NCBI RefSeq assembly: GCF_000325705.1
Contig: NC_019904.1
Location: 5,129,501-5,193,500, forward strand
Origin: Echinicola vietnamensis DSM 17526
Lineage (GTDB): Bacteria > Bacteroidota > Bacteroidia > Cytophagales > Cyclobacteriaceae
Direction: 5' to 3'
DNA length: 64,000 nt
Shown: positions 33,227-43,130 of the stretch, one piece after another
Layout of the letters: each line of letters starts with the position of its first letter
How positions within the stretch are numbered: position 1 is the stretch's first letter
Position numbers and translations under genes: made by a program
Notes under the pieces: model-generated
The model's database searches: none
Told to the model about the DNA's origin: nothing
What the model saw: the letters and a program-made list of their open reading frames with translations, nothing else

Positions 33227-34966
33227 CTACCATCCAGGATTTTGTTCCAGTTCTGGGTTGAGGGTAAGTTCTTCCGTGGGAATTGGTTTTAGGTACTCAT
33301 GATCTTCAAACCCGGGGAGTATGGCGTTATACGGAACTATACGTCCTTGATTATCCTCACTTAGCCCATGGATTTCGGACATTCTGAAATACTGCACCCC
33401 TTCGATCTGGTCGGCAGGTGGAGTTTCATCATATTCCAGGACATAGAGATTGGGATTGCCATCACCATTTAGATCAATGTACTCTTCGAGCCCCTTCACA
33501 TAGATACCTTCGTATTTTTCCCTAAACAAATGACCTTCCTTCCAACGTTTTAAGTCATCAGTCCGAAACCCTTCGAAGGCCAGCTCAACCCGTCTTTCCC
33601 TTCTTATTTCCAAAACCAAGGGATCAGAAGTATGATCGTACATCCTGTCCAAAAAGCCGTCGACTTCCACGGGGAGGCTCAAGTGTGGCATCCCTACCCT
33701 TTCCCTGATGGGATTTATGGTCTGGTCTATCCCCTGTTGACCGAGCTCGCCAAGTTCTGCTTTGGCCTCGGCATAGTTGAGCAATACCTCTGCATACCTA
33801 AAAATAATCACATCACGATAACCACCCCCCTGATCTTCAATGGGGGGTCCTACCCGTTTATGGACCATATAACCTGTTACATTTTGGGAAAAGTCGGAAA
33901 CAGCTTCCTTTTCAGTACCTACCCGCACATACCCCGGGGAGACCAGTGTTTGGGAAAGCCTCGGATCGCGGTTCCGGAACTCGTTGAAATAGGACATCGT
34001 ATCCCGCTTTTGGGCCTGAGGGTAGGCCTGTTGGAAAGTCCTTCCATCCTTCATCAGGTAGGTACCTACCAAGTCACGTGTGGCACCAAAATTACCGTTT
34101 GAAGTGGAAGTGAACAGCGGAGTATAATAAAAAGTCTGGGTGTCCGAGGAACGCGCCAAGATCACCTCTTCGGTATGGGCATCCTTTGGCTGGAAGAGCT
34201 CAAAATAATCGGTGTCGGCATTTCCGGTTTGGAATAAGGAATAGATAGCTGCATCCATGATGGACCTGCTGGCTTCGGCGGCTTCTTCCAGAAATTCATC
34301 GCTTTCCGAAAGGGCCGCTTCTGTATGGTATTTTCTCCAGGTCCCCTCATATAGGCATATCCGGGATTTTAGCGCCAGGGCGGTCCATTTGGATATACGG
34401 TTTTTAAAGGTTTCTGCTGGAAGGTGTGCTATGGCATAATCCAGGTCTTTCCTTACCGAATCCATTACCAGTATTCTTGAATCCCTTGGCTTGTACAGGT
34501 CTTCATCATTGGTGTCCAACACCTTTCCATACCACGGCACGTCTCCAAACTGCCTGACCTTGTCATAGTAGAACCAAGCCCTGAAAAACCTGGCCAGTGC
34601 CAGGCTCCTGCTTTTTACATTTCCTTCAAGATCGGCATGGCTCACATTTTCAATAAAATAGTTGATGTCCCGAAGCTGTCCCCAGCTCCACCCTCCGCTT
34701 CCAAGGGAGGTGGGAATGGAATAAATTCCCCTTCTTATGGCAGGGGGATTGCCGATGTGTTCACTGTTGTCACTGGAAAAGTCCTCGGTAATCAGGTCTC
34801 GGTCGATATAACCGTAGAACCCATTGGAATATGTTTCCACGCTGCTTTCGTTGTTCCAGAAATCCTCGGTTTCTCCCAGTTCGGTACCGGGCGTCAGTTC
34901 AAGAAAATCATTGTTGCATCCCATTAAACTGACAACTGCTCCTACTAGCAATATTATGTTTTTCAT
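33227..34966 (-). CDS. susD: SusD/RagB-family glycan-binding lipoprotein
   Basis: The 579-residue protein has a lipoprotein signal (VVSLMGC, Cys about 17) and the N-terminal SusD pattern NNDFLELTPGTELGETEDFWNNESSVETYSNGFYGYID. The helical core is followed by the C-terminal IFRYAEVLLNYAEAKAELGEL, INPIRERVGMP and ELAFEGFRTDDLKRWKEG. It is longer than the SusD at 25164 and only distantly related to it. It partners the STN-containing SusC immediately upstream (20 bp). The target glycan is not evident because the operon contains no glycoside hydrolase. Confidence 0.94.
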   Translation of the reverse strand: MKNIILLVGAVVSLMGCNNDFLELTPGTELGETEDFWNNESSVETYSNGFYGYIDRDLITEDFSSDNSEHIGNPPAIRRGIYSIPTSLGSGGWSWGQLRDINYFIENVSHADLEGNVKSRSLALARFFRAWFYYDKVRQFGDVPWYGKVLDTNDEDLYKPRDSRILVMDSVRKDLDYAIAHLPAETFKNRISKWTALALKSRICLYEGTWRKYHTEAALSESDEFLEEAAEASRSIMDAAIYSLFQTGNADTDYFELFQPKDAHTEEVILARSSDTQTFYYTPLFTSTSNGNFGATRDLVGTYLMKDGRTFQQAYPQAQKRDTMSYFNEFRNRDPRLSQTLVSPGYVRVGTEKEAVSDFSQNVTGYMVHKRVGPPIEDQGGGYRDVIIFRYAEVLLNYAEAKAELGELGQQGIDQTINPIRERVGMPHLSLPVEVDGFLDRMYDHTSDPLVLEIRRERRVELAFEGFRTDDLKRWKEGHLFREKYEGIYVKGLEEYIDLNGDGNPNLYVLEYDETPPADQIEGVQYFRMSEIHGLSEDNQGRIVPYNAILPGFEDHEYLKPIPTEELTLNPELEQNPGW

Positions 34967-34986
34967 CTTTTTGTACGGTTTTGTTG

Positions 34987-37900
34987 TTAGAGTTTTACCT
35001 GAAGGCCAAATGAGAATACCCTTTGGATGGGATATGCGGTTCCCAGCCCTACCCTGCTTTCATTGGCATCTGGATCCTTGGTCAATCCTTCCGGATCCAA
35101 ACTGAAGTGCAGGGCTGTTGTTTCCCAAAGGTTCTGACCTGAAAAGTACACCCTGACATGACTGATCTTGATCCTTTCGGTCAAGGAAGAAGGAATGGTA
35201 TAGCCCACCGTCAGGTTTTTGAGCCTTAGGAAGGACGCATCCTGAAGGTACTTGGTCTGGGGTACGCCAAGGTCATTATTTCCCAAGGCCAGGTATCCTT
35301 GTGGTCTGGGAAAATAGGCATCAGGATTATCCGGTGTCCAACGCTCGTCCACGGTATGCTGTAGCATCACTTGGTACTTTCTGTTGTACGGACCCCAAAA
35401 ATTCACGGCTTCTGCCCCTGGATAGATGTCCCTTTTGCCTACGCCACGGAAAAATACGTTAAGGTCAATACCTTTCCAGGCGCCGTTAAGGGTAATCCCA
35501 TATTGGTACCTGGGGGTGGTATTACCGATTTTTCTATAATCCCCTGGATTCTCCAAGGTGCGTTCTCCAAAATTGATCACTCCATCACCGTTTATGTCCT
35601 GAAATTTGATCGTTCCGGCTGCAGCGTACGCTTTGTAGGAATTGGTCTCCAGCAGGGCCCCGTTCTGGGCTTCTTCATCTGTCTGAAAATATCCTTCGGT
35701 GGTCAAGCCCCAAATTTCCCCCAATTGCTGTCCCCGATAATAGTCGGCCAAGTAATTGGTCGGATTATAATAGTCGGTGATTTCGGAATGATAATCCGAT
35801 ATGTTAAACCTTACGCCATAGCTAAAGGGGTTCCTGCCGACTTTCCTCGTGTCATTCCACGCAAGGTTCAGCTCCCATCCTTGGGTCTTGAGCGATGCAA
35901 TATTTTCCTTGGGAACGGTAGCTCCGAACACAGAAGGGAGGGACCTGAAATTGGCCAGCATATTATCGGTATTGCGCTGGTAAACGTCAAGGGTGGTCGT
36001 AAGCCTATTCCTAAAGAAAGTGGCGTCCAGACCAAAATTCAACGTTTCAACGGTTTCCCAAGTAAAATTGGCCGATTTTGGGTTCGGGGACGAAGTATAG
36101 TTGACCCGCTCTCCCTCCAGCGTATAAGCCGATTGGCTTACGCCCATGATGGGGATATAGTCATAGGAGCCAATATTGGCATTCCCTATGGAGCCATAGG
36201 AAACCCTAAGCTTAACGTTATTGACCGTGGAGCGGATGTTGTCAAAGAACGATTCCTCTGAGATCCGCCAAGCACCAGAACCTGCAATGAATGCATGGCC
36301 CCTGTTTTCTTTGGCAAACTTTGAAGATAGAAAGTAGCTGCCGTTAATTTCCAATAAGTACTTTCCGTTCCAATTATAGTTTATCCTTGTAAACACACTG
36401 CGGCTGGCGTTCTTGTCATCGTCATCGCTGACATTGGCCACTCCGGATGCCAGGTTCAGCGAGTGCTGGGGAACCTGGAGGGGATACTCCCGGTCGGCAT
36501 AGGAATAGAGATAGTTATAGCTTTCTTGGTTGTACCCGGCCATTACCGTCAGGTTATGGAGGCCATAGGAAGTGTCATAGGTTCCATAGGCATTGATATT
36601 GTTACGAATGGTCCTCCATCTGCTCCGATAGATCTTGGATGGCCCGGCATCGGCATAATAGTCGAGCACAATGTTTCTATTGTTGAATGAATTGGAAAGG
36701 TATGGGCCCGTATTGTCCCACCAGCGTAATTTTTCCGTGTTGGTAAACTGATAGGTACCATCGACATGTAGCTTTAATTTACCGCCAAGGATTTTCCAGT
36801 CTACTCCGATGGTTGACTTGGTATCGTGCATGGCCTGTTCGATGCCGGATTGATTTTCTACAAACTCCCTATAAAAGCCGATATCGGTAGGGACCATTTC
36901 CCCGTCAATTTCCACATACTCAGGCATCATGGGGTTGGAGTTTTCTATGAAGCGCCATACATTCGAGGTAAACCCGTAAAGGTATTGGTTGGGGTGTTCT
37001 TCATCCCTTTTGACCAAACTTGTACTGTTAAACACCGAAAGGTTTTCGGTTACGTTGTAAGTAATGTTCGACCTAAGGGTGTAACGGTTGATCTTTTCCG
37101 GCTTGAAGCTGAGTGCTCCCTCTTCATGGTTAAAGTCGCCCGAAAGGTAATATTGGAACTTCTTGTCCTTGCCGCCCACACTGAAGCGGTGGTTTTGTTT
37201 TGGCGTAAGGTCCCTGAACCACAGGTCATAATAATTGTACACTTGTCCACCCAAGAGCAAGTTGGGCCTACCGCCTATGTCTTCCACTGTAGCATGGGGA
37301 AGGGAGGGATCAGCGGCCACTTGCTCGGGATACGCTATTTGGGCATCGGTAAAATAATTATGGCCAATATTGGCATTGAATTCATTTTCATTGATACTAA
37401 GGTAGTCCAAAGGGTTATCGTACAGTTCGGGAACCCTTGTCGGTTTGCTGAAACCAAAATAATTGTCATACCTCACCGACATCGCCTCATTCCCCCTTTT
37501 GGTGGTCACCAGGATCACACCAAAAGAAGCGCGTGCACCGTAAATGGCCGTGGAAGCGGCATCTTTGAGCACGGAAATTTCTTCAATATCATGGGGGGAT
37601 ATATTGTTGAGATCGTTGGTCGTCTGCGGTACCCCGTCTATTACGATAAGTGGCCCACCACCATTGATAGAAGTACTTCCTCGGATATTGAAACCCGCTG
37701 CCCTTCCCGGTTTGCCATCGGCAATGTCGACATACACGCCGGGCAATTGTCCCAACAGGGCTTCCCCTATGGTATTGACCTGCAGTGCGGAAAGTGACTT
37801 TCCTCCAATATTGTCCACTGCCCCGCTAAGGTTGGCTTTCTTCTGTTCTCCATAACCCACTACCACTACCTCTTCCAGAACTCCTTCTTTTGGGGAAAGC

Positions 37901-38505
37901 GATATGGTAAACTGGTTCTGGTTGCCTATCTCGATGGTCTTTGGCTCATAGCCCAAAAATGAAACGCGGAGACGTCTAGCCTTTCCGTCCACGGTCAACT
38001 CAAAGCGTCCTTCCAGGTCGGTGACAGTCCCTTTGGAACCTCCTTCTACAATGATGGTCCCCCCCACAATAGGCTCGTCAGTTTCCGCATCGATGACCTT
38101 TCCCTTCAGGGTGCGGTCTTCTTCTACGGGTTTTCTGCTTTTGTCCTGGGTATTTACAGCGGTGACAAAAATGCTTTCGTCTATTCTTCTGAACTGAAAA
38201 TCGCATTGTTCGGTGATTTTCTTCAGGACGGTCCTTAGATCGGCATCCAGTTTCAAGGTAATTTTTTGTTGGCTTTGAATCAGCTTTTGGTTGTAGGCAA
38301 ACCTAAAGTCGGTCTGGTGTTCCAGTCCAGATAAGACCTCTACTAGGGAAGCCTTGTGGGCATCTACCCTAACATGGTAATCTTCCAGTCCCTGACTATT
38401 GGAAGGATTGGCCAACAGGGCCTGTAAGCAGACCAGTTGAATCAAAAATACCCTAAAAGTGTGCTTGGTTAGAATCACGATTCGTTTACGTAAATAAATT
38501 TTCAT
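34987..38505 (-). CDS. susC: SusC-family TonB-linked transporter with STN signalling domain
   Basis: The 1172-residue protein has a signal peptide, an STN domain (about 45-120; YHVRVDAHKASLVEVLSGLEHQTDFRFAYN), a carboxypeptidase-like domain (about 133-210; LKGKVIDAETDEPIVGGTIIVEGG), TonB-box region VVVVGYGEQKKANLSGAV, plug (GEALLGQLPGVYVDIADGKPG, ISVLKDAASTAIYGARASFGVILVTTKRG) and barrel ending FSFGLQVKL. The STN domain is the outer-membrane half of the FecA-FecR-FecI type signalling path, and fecR and fecI homologues lie directly upstream. Substrate binding should therefore induce this operon. Confidence 0.96.
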   Translation of the reverse strand: MKIYLRKRIVILTKHTFRVFLIQLVCLQALLANPSNSQGLEDYHVRVDAHKASLVEVLSGLEHQTDFRFAYNQKLIQSQQKITLKLDADLRTVLKKITEQCDFQFRRIDESIFVTAVNTQDKSRKPVEEDRTLKGKVIDAETDEPIVGGTIIVEGGSKGTVTDLEGRFELTVDGKARRLRVSFLGYEPKTIEIGNQNQFTISLSPKEGVLEEVVVVGYGEQKKANLSGAVDNIGGKSLSALQVNTIGEALLGQLPGVYVDIADGKPGRAAGFNIRGSTSINGGGPLIVIDGVPQTTNDLNNISPHDIEEISVLKDAASTAIYGARASFGVILVTTKRGNEAMSVRYDNYFGFSKPTRVPELYDNPLDYLSINENEFNANIGHNYFTDAQIAYPEQVAADPSLPHATVEDIGGRPNLLLGGQVYNYYDLWFRDLTPKQNHRFSVGGKDKKFQYYLSGDFNHEEGALSFKPEKINRYTLRSNITYNVTENLSVFNSTSLVKRDEEHPNQYLYGFTSNVWRFIENSNPMMPEYVEIDGEMVPTDIGFYREFVENQSGIEQAMHDTKSTIGVDWKILGGKLKLHVDGTYQFTNTEKLRWWDNTGPYLSNSFNNRNIVLDYYADAGPSKIYRSRWRTIRNNINAYGTYDTSYGLHNLTVMAGYNQESYNYLYSYADREYPLQVPQHSLNLASGVANVSDDDDKNASRSVFTRINYNWNGKYLLEINGSYFLSSKFAKENRGHAFIAGSGAWRISEESFFDNIRSTVNNVKLRVSYGSIGNANIGSYDYIPIMGVSQSAYTLEGERVNYTSSPNPKSANFTWETVETLNFGLDATFFRNRLTTTLDVYQRNTDNMLANFRSLPSVFGATVPKENIASLKTQGWELNLAWNDTRKVGRNPFSYGVRFNISDYHSEITDYYNPTNYLADYYRGQQLGEIWGLTTEGYFQTDEEAQNGALLETNSYKAYAAAGTIKFQDINGDGVINFGERTLENPGDYRKIGNTTPRYQYGITLNGAWKGIDLNVFFRGVGKRDIYPGAEAVNFWGPYNRKYQVMLQHTVDERWTPDNPDAYFPRPQGYLALGNNDLGVPQTKYLQDASFLRLKNLTVGYTIPSSLTERIKISHVRVYFSGQNLWETTALHFSLDPEGLTKDPDANESRVGLGTAYPIQRVFSFGLQVKL

Positions 38506-38557
38506 AATTTTAGGTGTTTATTTCAATAAAATGATTGGGAATAACTTCCCGGTTGTT

Positions 38558-38590
38558 GGCTGGATTGTTGCCGCAATCCAGCCTTTTTTT
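38558..38590. terminator. Strong hairpin between fecR and susC
   Basis: GGCTGGATTG and CAATCCAGCC form a perfect 10-bp stem with a 6-base loop, followed on the plus strand by seven Ts. In the direction of the flanking genes (minus) the T tract precedes the stem, so it would not be a classical terminator for them. It may attenuate or protect the fecR/susC transcript. A second small inverted repeat (GGGAA/TTCCC) lies at 38538-38551. Confidence 0.55.
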
Positions 38591-38619
38591 GGTCAATTTT
38601 GTTTTACATAGGCATTTGG

Positions 38620-39591
38620 TTACTTTTTACATCCGTGGTAATCAATGACAATACTTCCATCCTTTTGGATCCTGTAGTCAAAATCCACCAGTAATTGGAG
38701 TTGGCCGAGTAAGTGCTCAATACCGTTGTTTTTACAGATAGCCCTGATCTGGCAATGGTCATTTTGAAAATTTTCCAGTATTATTTCTGTGTGATAAAAT
38801 TGGCCCAACAGTCTTATGGCATCTTTAAAAGACACCTTGTCAAATTCTATATACTCTTTTTTCCAATCAAGGACCTGCCCTGCATCTGCCCGTTGCTTAT
38901 TTAATGAGCCGGACGATCGGTTAAAAACAACCGCTTCATCAGGTAACAGGATTGCCTTCATTTCAGGCTTCGCGGTTTGGCTTACCTGAACTTTGCCTGA
39001 AACGACCGTGACCATTTCCGTTTGGGATTCATGTGCATTGATGTTAAAGCTGGTCCCCAGCACCTTGGTACTCAAGGAGGCTGTTTCCACTATAAAAGGC
39101 TTTTGAACGTCCCTTGTTACCTCAAAAAAAGCTTCGCCTTCCAACGTTACCTTACGATGTTCTCCATAAAACTGCTCAGGAAAGGTAATGGCTGAACCTA
39201 CATTCAAATGGACCTTCGTACCATCGCTAAGGGTGATCGTCGCACGCTGGCTGGCTGTAGTGCGCTTGGTGATCAGCTCGGCTTTAGGAAGTAAGGTAAC
39301 GTACTTTCCTGCCAAAAAACCTCCTAGAATAACCAGGGCCAGTACCGCCGCAACTTTGACAAGGGGCTTCAACCTAATAAAAGGTCTATTTCTTTTGCCC
39401 AAAGTCATTTTCGAAGCCAGGTTATGCTCTAATCTCCCCTTGACATCCTCCGCGAGACGGTCATTCCATTGAAGGGGCTTTTGGCTGAAGTATATCTTTT
39501 TGTAGGCTTGGCGAATGGCCTCTTCCTCCTCTGGTGTTGTTTTTCCCTTGGCCTGTTGTTCAAGTAGTCTTTCAAATTCTCCTTTGTTCAT
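38620..39591 (-). CDS. fecR: FecR-family anti-sigma factor
   Basis: The 323-residue protein has an N-terminal cytoplasmic sigma-binding segment (about 1-75; FERLLEQQAKGKTTPEEEEAIRQAY) and one transmembrane helix (about 85-105; VKVAAVLALVILGGFLAG). A periplasmic FecR domain follows (ATITLSDGTKVHLNVGSAITFP, VTLEGEAFFEVTRD, PFIVETASLSTKVLGTSFNIN), and the C-terminal DUF4974 domain FKDAIRLLGQFYHTEIIL. It should hold the FecI-like factor inactive until signalled by the STN domain of the SusC at 34987. Confidence 0.93.
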   Translation of the reverse strand: MNKGEFERLLEQQAKGKTTPEEEEAIRQAYKKIYFSQKPLQWNDRLAEDVKGRLEHNLASKMTLGKRNRPFIRLKPLVKVAAVLALVILGGFLAGKYVTLLPKAELITKRTTASQRATITLSDGTKVHLNVGSAITFPEQFYGEHRKVTLEGEAFFEVTRDVQKPFIVETASLSTKVLGTSFNINAHESQTEMVTVVSGKVQVSQTAKPEMKAILLPDEAVVFNRSSGSLNKQRADAGQVLDWKKEYIEFDKVSFKDAIRLLGQFYHTEIILENFQNDHCQIRAICKNNGIEHLLGQLQLLVDFDYRIQKDGSIVIDYHGCKK

Positions 39592-39681
39592 GCTGCTCGT
39601 TTTTACACTTCTTTAGTAGCATGAAGCGGCCTGACTACCTGCCCGAAAACGAGAATTTAACAGTTTGGTAACCTGGGATGG

Positions 39682-40263
39682 CTACAGGTAAAATACCGTT
39701 AATACCAGCACATCATAAAGTTGTAATTTAGCCTTAAGGATCTTTTTGGCTTTGTGAAGGTGCCCTTCAACAGTACGGGGGGAAATGTTGAGATTGGAAG
39801 CGATTTCCTTGGCGGTATAACCTTCCTCCTTTTGTAGGCAATAGATCTCTTTACATTTTGGGGGAAGCGTGTCTATACTAATTTCTACAAACCTGTTCAC
39901 CTCTTCCAGTTCCAGCGGATCGTAAGTCGGCACCTGCACTTCGTATATGCCCTCAATGGTATCCCAGTCCAACTCCCACTTTTGGTTTCTGATCACCGAA
40001 GACACCTGGTATTTTACTGCAGAATAAAGATAGCTCTTTATATGAGCAACGTCTTTTAGGGGGGCCTTCTCCCATAGGGAAAGAAAAATTTCCTGGACTA
40101 TATCCTCTGACTGCTCGACATTCTGGAGCATTCGAAAAGTGAACCCAAACAACTTCTTCCAATAACGGTCAAACAGTTCTTGGAAGGCGGAATGGTCTGA
40201 GTCTTTTATTCTTTCATAGAGTTTTTGATCAGTTAATTCCTTCATTGATGTGGGTTTTAGCAT
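39682..40263 (-). CDS. fecI: FecI-like ECF sigma factor
   Basis: The 193-residue sigma factor (187 if it starts at Met 40245) has region 2 (FQELFDRYWKKLFGFTFRMLQNVEQSEDIVQEIFLSLW and IKSYLYSAVKYQVSSVIR) and region 4 (LPPKCKEIYCLQKEEGYTAKEIASNLNISPRTVEGHLHKAKKIL). It belongs to the Bacteroidota ECF10-like group that pairs with FecR and STN-bearing SusC proteins. It heads the operon fecI, fecR, susC, susD, DUF6528. Confidence 0.93.
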   Translation of the reverse strand: MLKPTSMKELTDQKLYERIKDSDHSAFQELFDRYWKKLFGFTFRMLQNVEQSEDIVQEIFLSLWEKAPLKDVAHIKSYLYSAVKYQVSSVIRNQKWELDWDTIEGIYEVQVPTYDPLELEEVNRFVEISIDTLPPKCKEIYCLQKEEGYTAKEIASNLNISPRTVEGHLHKAKKILKAKLQLYDVLVLTVFYL

Positions 40264-40313
40264 TCCAAATCAAAGGGAAATTCCTTTAAATAGCACTTTT
40301 ATCCTGTTAAGCA

Positions 40314-40600
40314 ATGTTTAAGTTTTTGGCCGAGGACGGTACTTTTCCGGCGGTGTGGTTTCCTTGTGCCGATCGGTGTTCGGAAAAACCTTCACGGGAA
40401 GACCAGAAATCGAAGGATGGATTGCAGCGGCAAATAAGAAATACAATACCGTTATGAAGCCTTTGGAATATAAGGAAATGGGCAACGGAGCAGTGCTGAC
40501 CACGGAAAACTCCGGAACGTTCCCCGGGAGTCCCATTATCCTGAAATACCACCTTACCCTAAAAGACGGCCTCATCATGTCCCTGAAGATTACAGTATAG
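40314..40600 (+). pseudogene. SnoaL/NTF2-like protein remnant
   Basis: A first frame reads MFKFLAEDGTFPAVW and soon drifts. After a shift the other frame gives VFGKTFTGRPEIEGWIAAANKKY and then ENSGTFPGSPIILKYHLTLKDGLIMSLKI, the conserved C-terminal half of small SnoaL-like (NTF2-fold) proteins. The N-terminal helices are missing and the two halves lie in different frames, so this is a decayed gene. It occupies most of the gap between fecI and the siderophore receptor; nothing else is seen there. Confidence 0.6.
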
Positions 40601-40738
40601 TGGGAAATTGTCCGAAGCGACAACCGATGATGACCAAAATCTTCTTCAAAAACAGAAGCCGCCAGATACCCGGGCATCCGGCGGTCAAGTACCGCCTTCC
40701 ATTCATTGGTCAGCGCTGATCCCTTCCCTACACCTGAT

Positions 40739-43090
40739 TTAAAACCTGACGGTCAGGTTTGCGGCAAAATTTGCAGGTGCCTGTGCCACTCCGTAGCTGG
40801 ACCAATATTTCTCATTGGCAAGGTTATTTCCTTTTAGCCCCAATCTCCATGATGGTTGTTCAAAGAATATGGAAGCATTGAGCAATGTATAGGAAGGAAC
40901 GGCCACCACATTGTCGCTGAACAGGTAGTTTTCATCCACATAGTTGCCTCCTACCCCGATCCCAAGCCCCTTGAGCTTGCCTTGGAGCGCATAGGAAAGC
41001 CAAAGGTTGGCCACATTTTCAGGGGCACCCACTGCCTTGTTGCCCTCGATATCCTCGTCACTGGCCTTCACGATCCTATTGTCATTAAAGGCATATCCCC
41101 CCACGATGTTCAATCCGGCAATGGGATTGGCAACCACTTCAAAATCGCCCCCCTTGCTTACCTGACGGCCATCCTGTTCGACAAAACCGTCTGCATTGGT
41201 CCGAACGGCATTATCTATGGCGATATGGTAATAGCTTATCGTAGCGGTAAGTCGCTTATCAAATACTTCTGCCTTAACGCCCCCTTCTGCCTGTTCGGCA
41301 TATAAAGGATCCAGCACCAACAGTGCCCCGTCCGGCTGGTTGGCAGGCGCCTGGTTCTGAAATCCGTTCATGTAATTCCCAAATACCGACACCTGTTCTT
41401 TAACCAACTGGTACACCAGTCCGAGCTTTGGAGCTAGTGAGGTTTGTTCATAGCCTTCGACAGCCCCGTTATCCGGCCTGGAAAAATGGTCCAGTCGTAA
41501 ACTGAGCATGGTGGAAAGGCGGTCGGTCAGTTCCAGCACATCGGAAACATAGACGCTATAGGTATTGTCATTGGCCCGGTGCCATCCCGGCCAGTTTCCG
41601 GCCACCATATAGGGGTCAAGTTCTTGCTTTCGCAGCACCCTGAAATCGGTGGTCACATCTACGGTATCTATAAATCCGGAAGTGGCAGCCTCACTCCGCG
41701 CATCCATAAACCTCAAGCTCGCTCCCACGAGCATTTTGTGACGAACGGTCCCTGTGGCAAATTCCCCATTGATATTTTCCTGGATATTGGTATAGCTGTT
41801 ATAGATAGGTCCCCAATTGCCTATGTTCCTGGCCGCCAAGCCCGGTGAGAGCCAGGTCGCATAATATTGGTAACTGTGATCGACATCCTCTTCCACATAG
41901 GAAAAAAGGGTCGTCGACGTCCAGTTCGCTGCCAATCTGTACTGGGCTTGGGTAAACAGTTTCAAGGATGAGGTGGAGGCATTGGCATCCTCGTGGAAGA
42001 GTACTTTATTGTAATCGATCAATAAATCTTCGGGGCTTGTAATACCGGAATTTGTACCATACCTGGAGTATAGGGTCCGCGTACTTTTGGCGTCGAACAG
42101 TTCTGCGTCCAAGGTAAGGGAAAGCCTGTCGGATGCGATATGTTTCAAGCTAGGAGCGATCAAGAAGGTGTTGTTAAACCCGTAATCCAGGAAACTTTTC
42201 TGTCGGTTCAGTGCGGTGTTCAACCTGAACAAGGTTTTCTTGTCCCGGGTCAAGGGAGTATTGATGTCGGCGGTGATACGGTGCAAGTTAAAGCTTCCCG
42301 TCGTATAGCCTATTTCGGTCTGTTTATCCTCCGTTGGCTTTTTGGTGACCAAATTTACCACGCCCCCAAAAGAGGAAACATTACTCCCAAACAAGGTTCC
42401 CGACGGGCCTTTGAGCACCTCTATCCGCTCGACATTACCGATATCCACGCTGGACCTACCAGTGGACGTCTCCATACCGTTCCTGGAATTGATCCCGATA
42501 TTGAACCCCCTGAACGTCGCGGCAAAACCTCCGGAGGGATAGACGACCGGTACTACCCCTGTTGCATTCCTAACACTCTGGTCGATGTCCGTCAATACTT
42601 GTTCTTGTAGGAGTTCCTTGTTCACCACACTGTAAACCTGGGGATTTTCAAGGTTTTCCAAAGGCATCCTGGCCACGTATTCGGTAGCTTTATCGGCAAA
42701 GCGGTTTACTTTCCTATCGGACACGATCACTTCCTGAAGGTCGCTCCCGTTTTCAAAGAGCACTATTTTGCCGAGGTCCTTTCTTTCACCTGACTTTAGC
42801 GCTACCTGCACAGTCCGCTTTCCAAAACCGATATGCGAGACCAACAATTGGTGATTGCCCCTTGGTAGGCCCTCCACGACAAATGCTCCCTTCCCGTCGG
42901 AAAGGGCTCCCTTGTCAAGTTCTTTGAAATATACGTTTGCGTAGGAAATGGGCAGCCCGTCGTTGTCAGTGATCTTTCCATGCACCGATGATTGCCCTTG
43001 CTGTGCCAGGGAGGAAAATGTACCTCCCAGCACGATGATATACATTATGAAAATACCCTTTGAGGCGCTATTTGATAGGAAAAGGTTCAT
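40739..43090 (-). CDS. TonB-dependent siderophore receptor
   Basis: The product is about 783 residues from Met 43090; the longer reading to 43174 lacks a proper signal sequence at its start. It has a signal peptide, a carboxypeptidase-like domain (VHGKITDNDGLPISYANVYFKELDKG and SHIGFGKRTVQV), the plug (SVRNATGVVPVVYPSGGFAATFRGFNIG, VERIEVLKGPSGTLFGSNVSSFGGVVNLVTKKP) and a beta-barrel with aromatic end FAANLTVRF. The plug pattern is that of FpvA/FhuA/FoxA-like ferric-siderophore receptors. There is no STN domain. It is transcribed divergently from the sigma gene at 43293. Confidence 0.93.
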   Translation of the reverse strand: MNLFLSNSASKGIFIMYIIVLGGTFSSLAQQGQSSVHGKITDNDGLPISYANVYFKELDKGALSDGKGAFVVEGLPRGNHQLLVSHIGFGKRTVQVALKSGERKDLGKIVLFENGSDLQEVIVSDRKVNRFADKATEYVARMPLENLENPQVYSVVNKELLQEQVLTDIDQSVRNATGVVPVVYPSGGFAATFRGFNIGINSRNGMETSTGRSSVDIGNVERIEVLKGPSGTLFGSNVSSFGGVVNLVTKKPTEDKQTEIGYTTGSFNLHRITADINTPLTRDKKTLFRLNTALNRQKSFLDYGFNNTFLIAPSLKHIASDRLSLTLDAELFDAKSTRTLYSRYGTNSGITSPEDLLIDYNKVLFHEDANASTSSLKLFTQAQYRLAANWTSTTLFSYVEEDVDHSYQYYATWLSPGLAARNIGNWGPIYNSYTNIQENINGEFATGTVRHKMLVGASLRFMDARSEAATSGFIDTVDVTTDFRVLRKQELDPYMVAGNWPGWHRANDNTYSVYVSDVLELTDRLSTMLSLRLDHFSRPDNGAVEGYEQTSLAPKLGLVYQLVKEQVSVFGNYMNGFQNQAPANQPDGALLVLDPLYAEQAEGGVKAEVFDKRLTATISYYHIAIDNAVRTNADGFVEQDGRQVSKGGDFEVVANPIAGLNIVGGYAFNDNRIVKASDEDIEGNKAVGAPENVANLWLSYALQGKLKGLGIGVGGNYVDENYLFSDNVVAVPSYTLLNASIFFEQPSWRLGLKGNNLANEKYWSSYGVAQAPANFAANLTVRF

Positions 43091-43122
43091 TTTGATTTTA
43101 TTTGGATTAATTAAAAACAAAA

Positions 43123-43130
43123 CAAAAGTA
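43123..43130 (-). promoter_or_regulatory. Candidate -7 element of siderophore-receptor promoter
   Basis: The minus strand reads TACTTTTG, an exact TAnnTTTG, 32 bp before the ATG at 43090. No clear TTTG -33 element was found at the right distance, so this is only a partial match. Confidence 0.35.

Noticed and set aside
38558-38590. Classical rho-independent terminator for the fecI-fecR transcript
   Set aside because: The T tract follows the stem only on the plus strand, where no gene ends. It was therefore reported as a hairpin of uncertain role.
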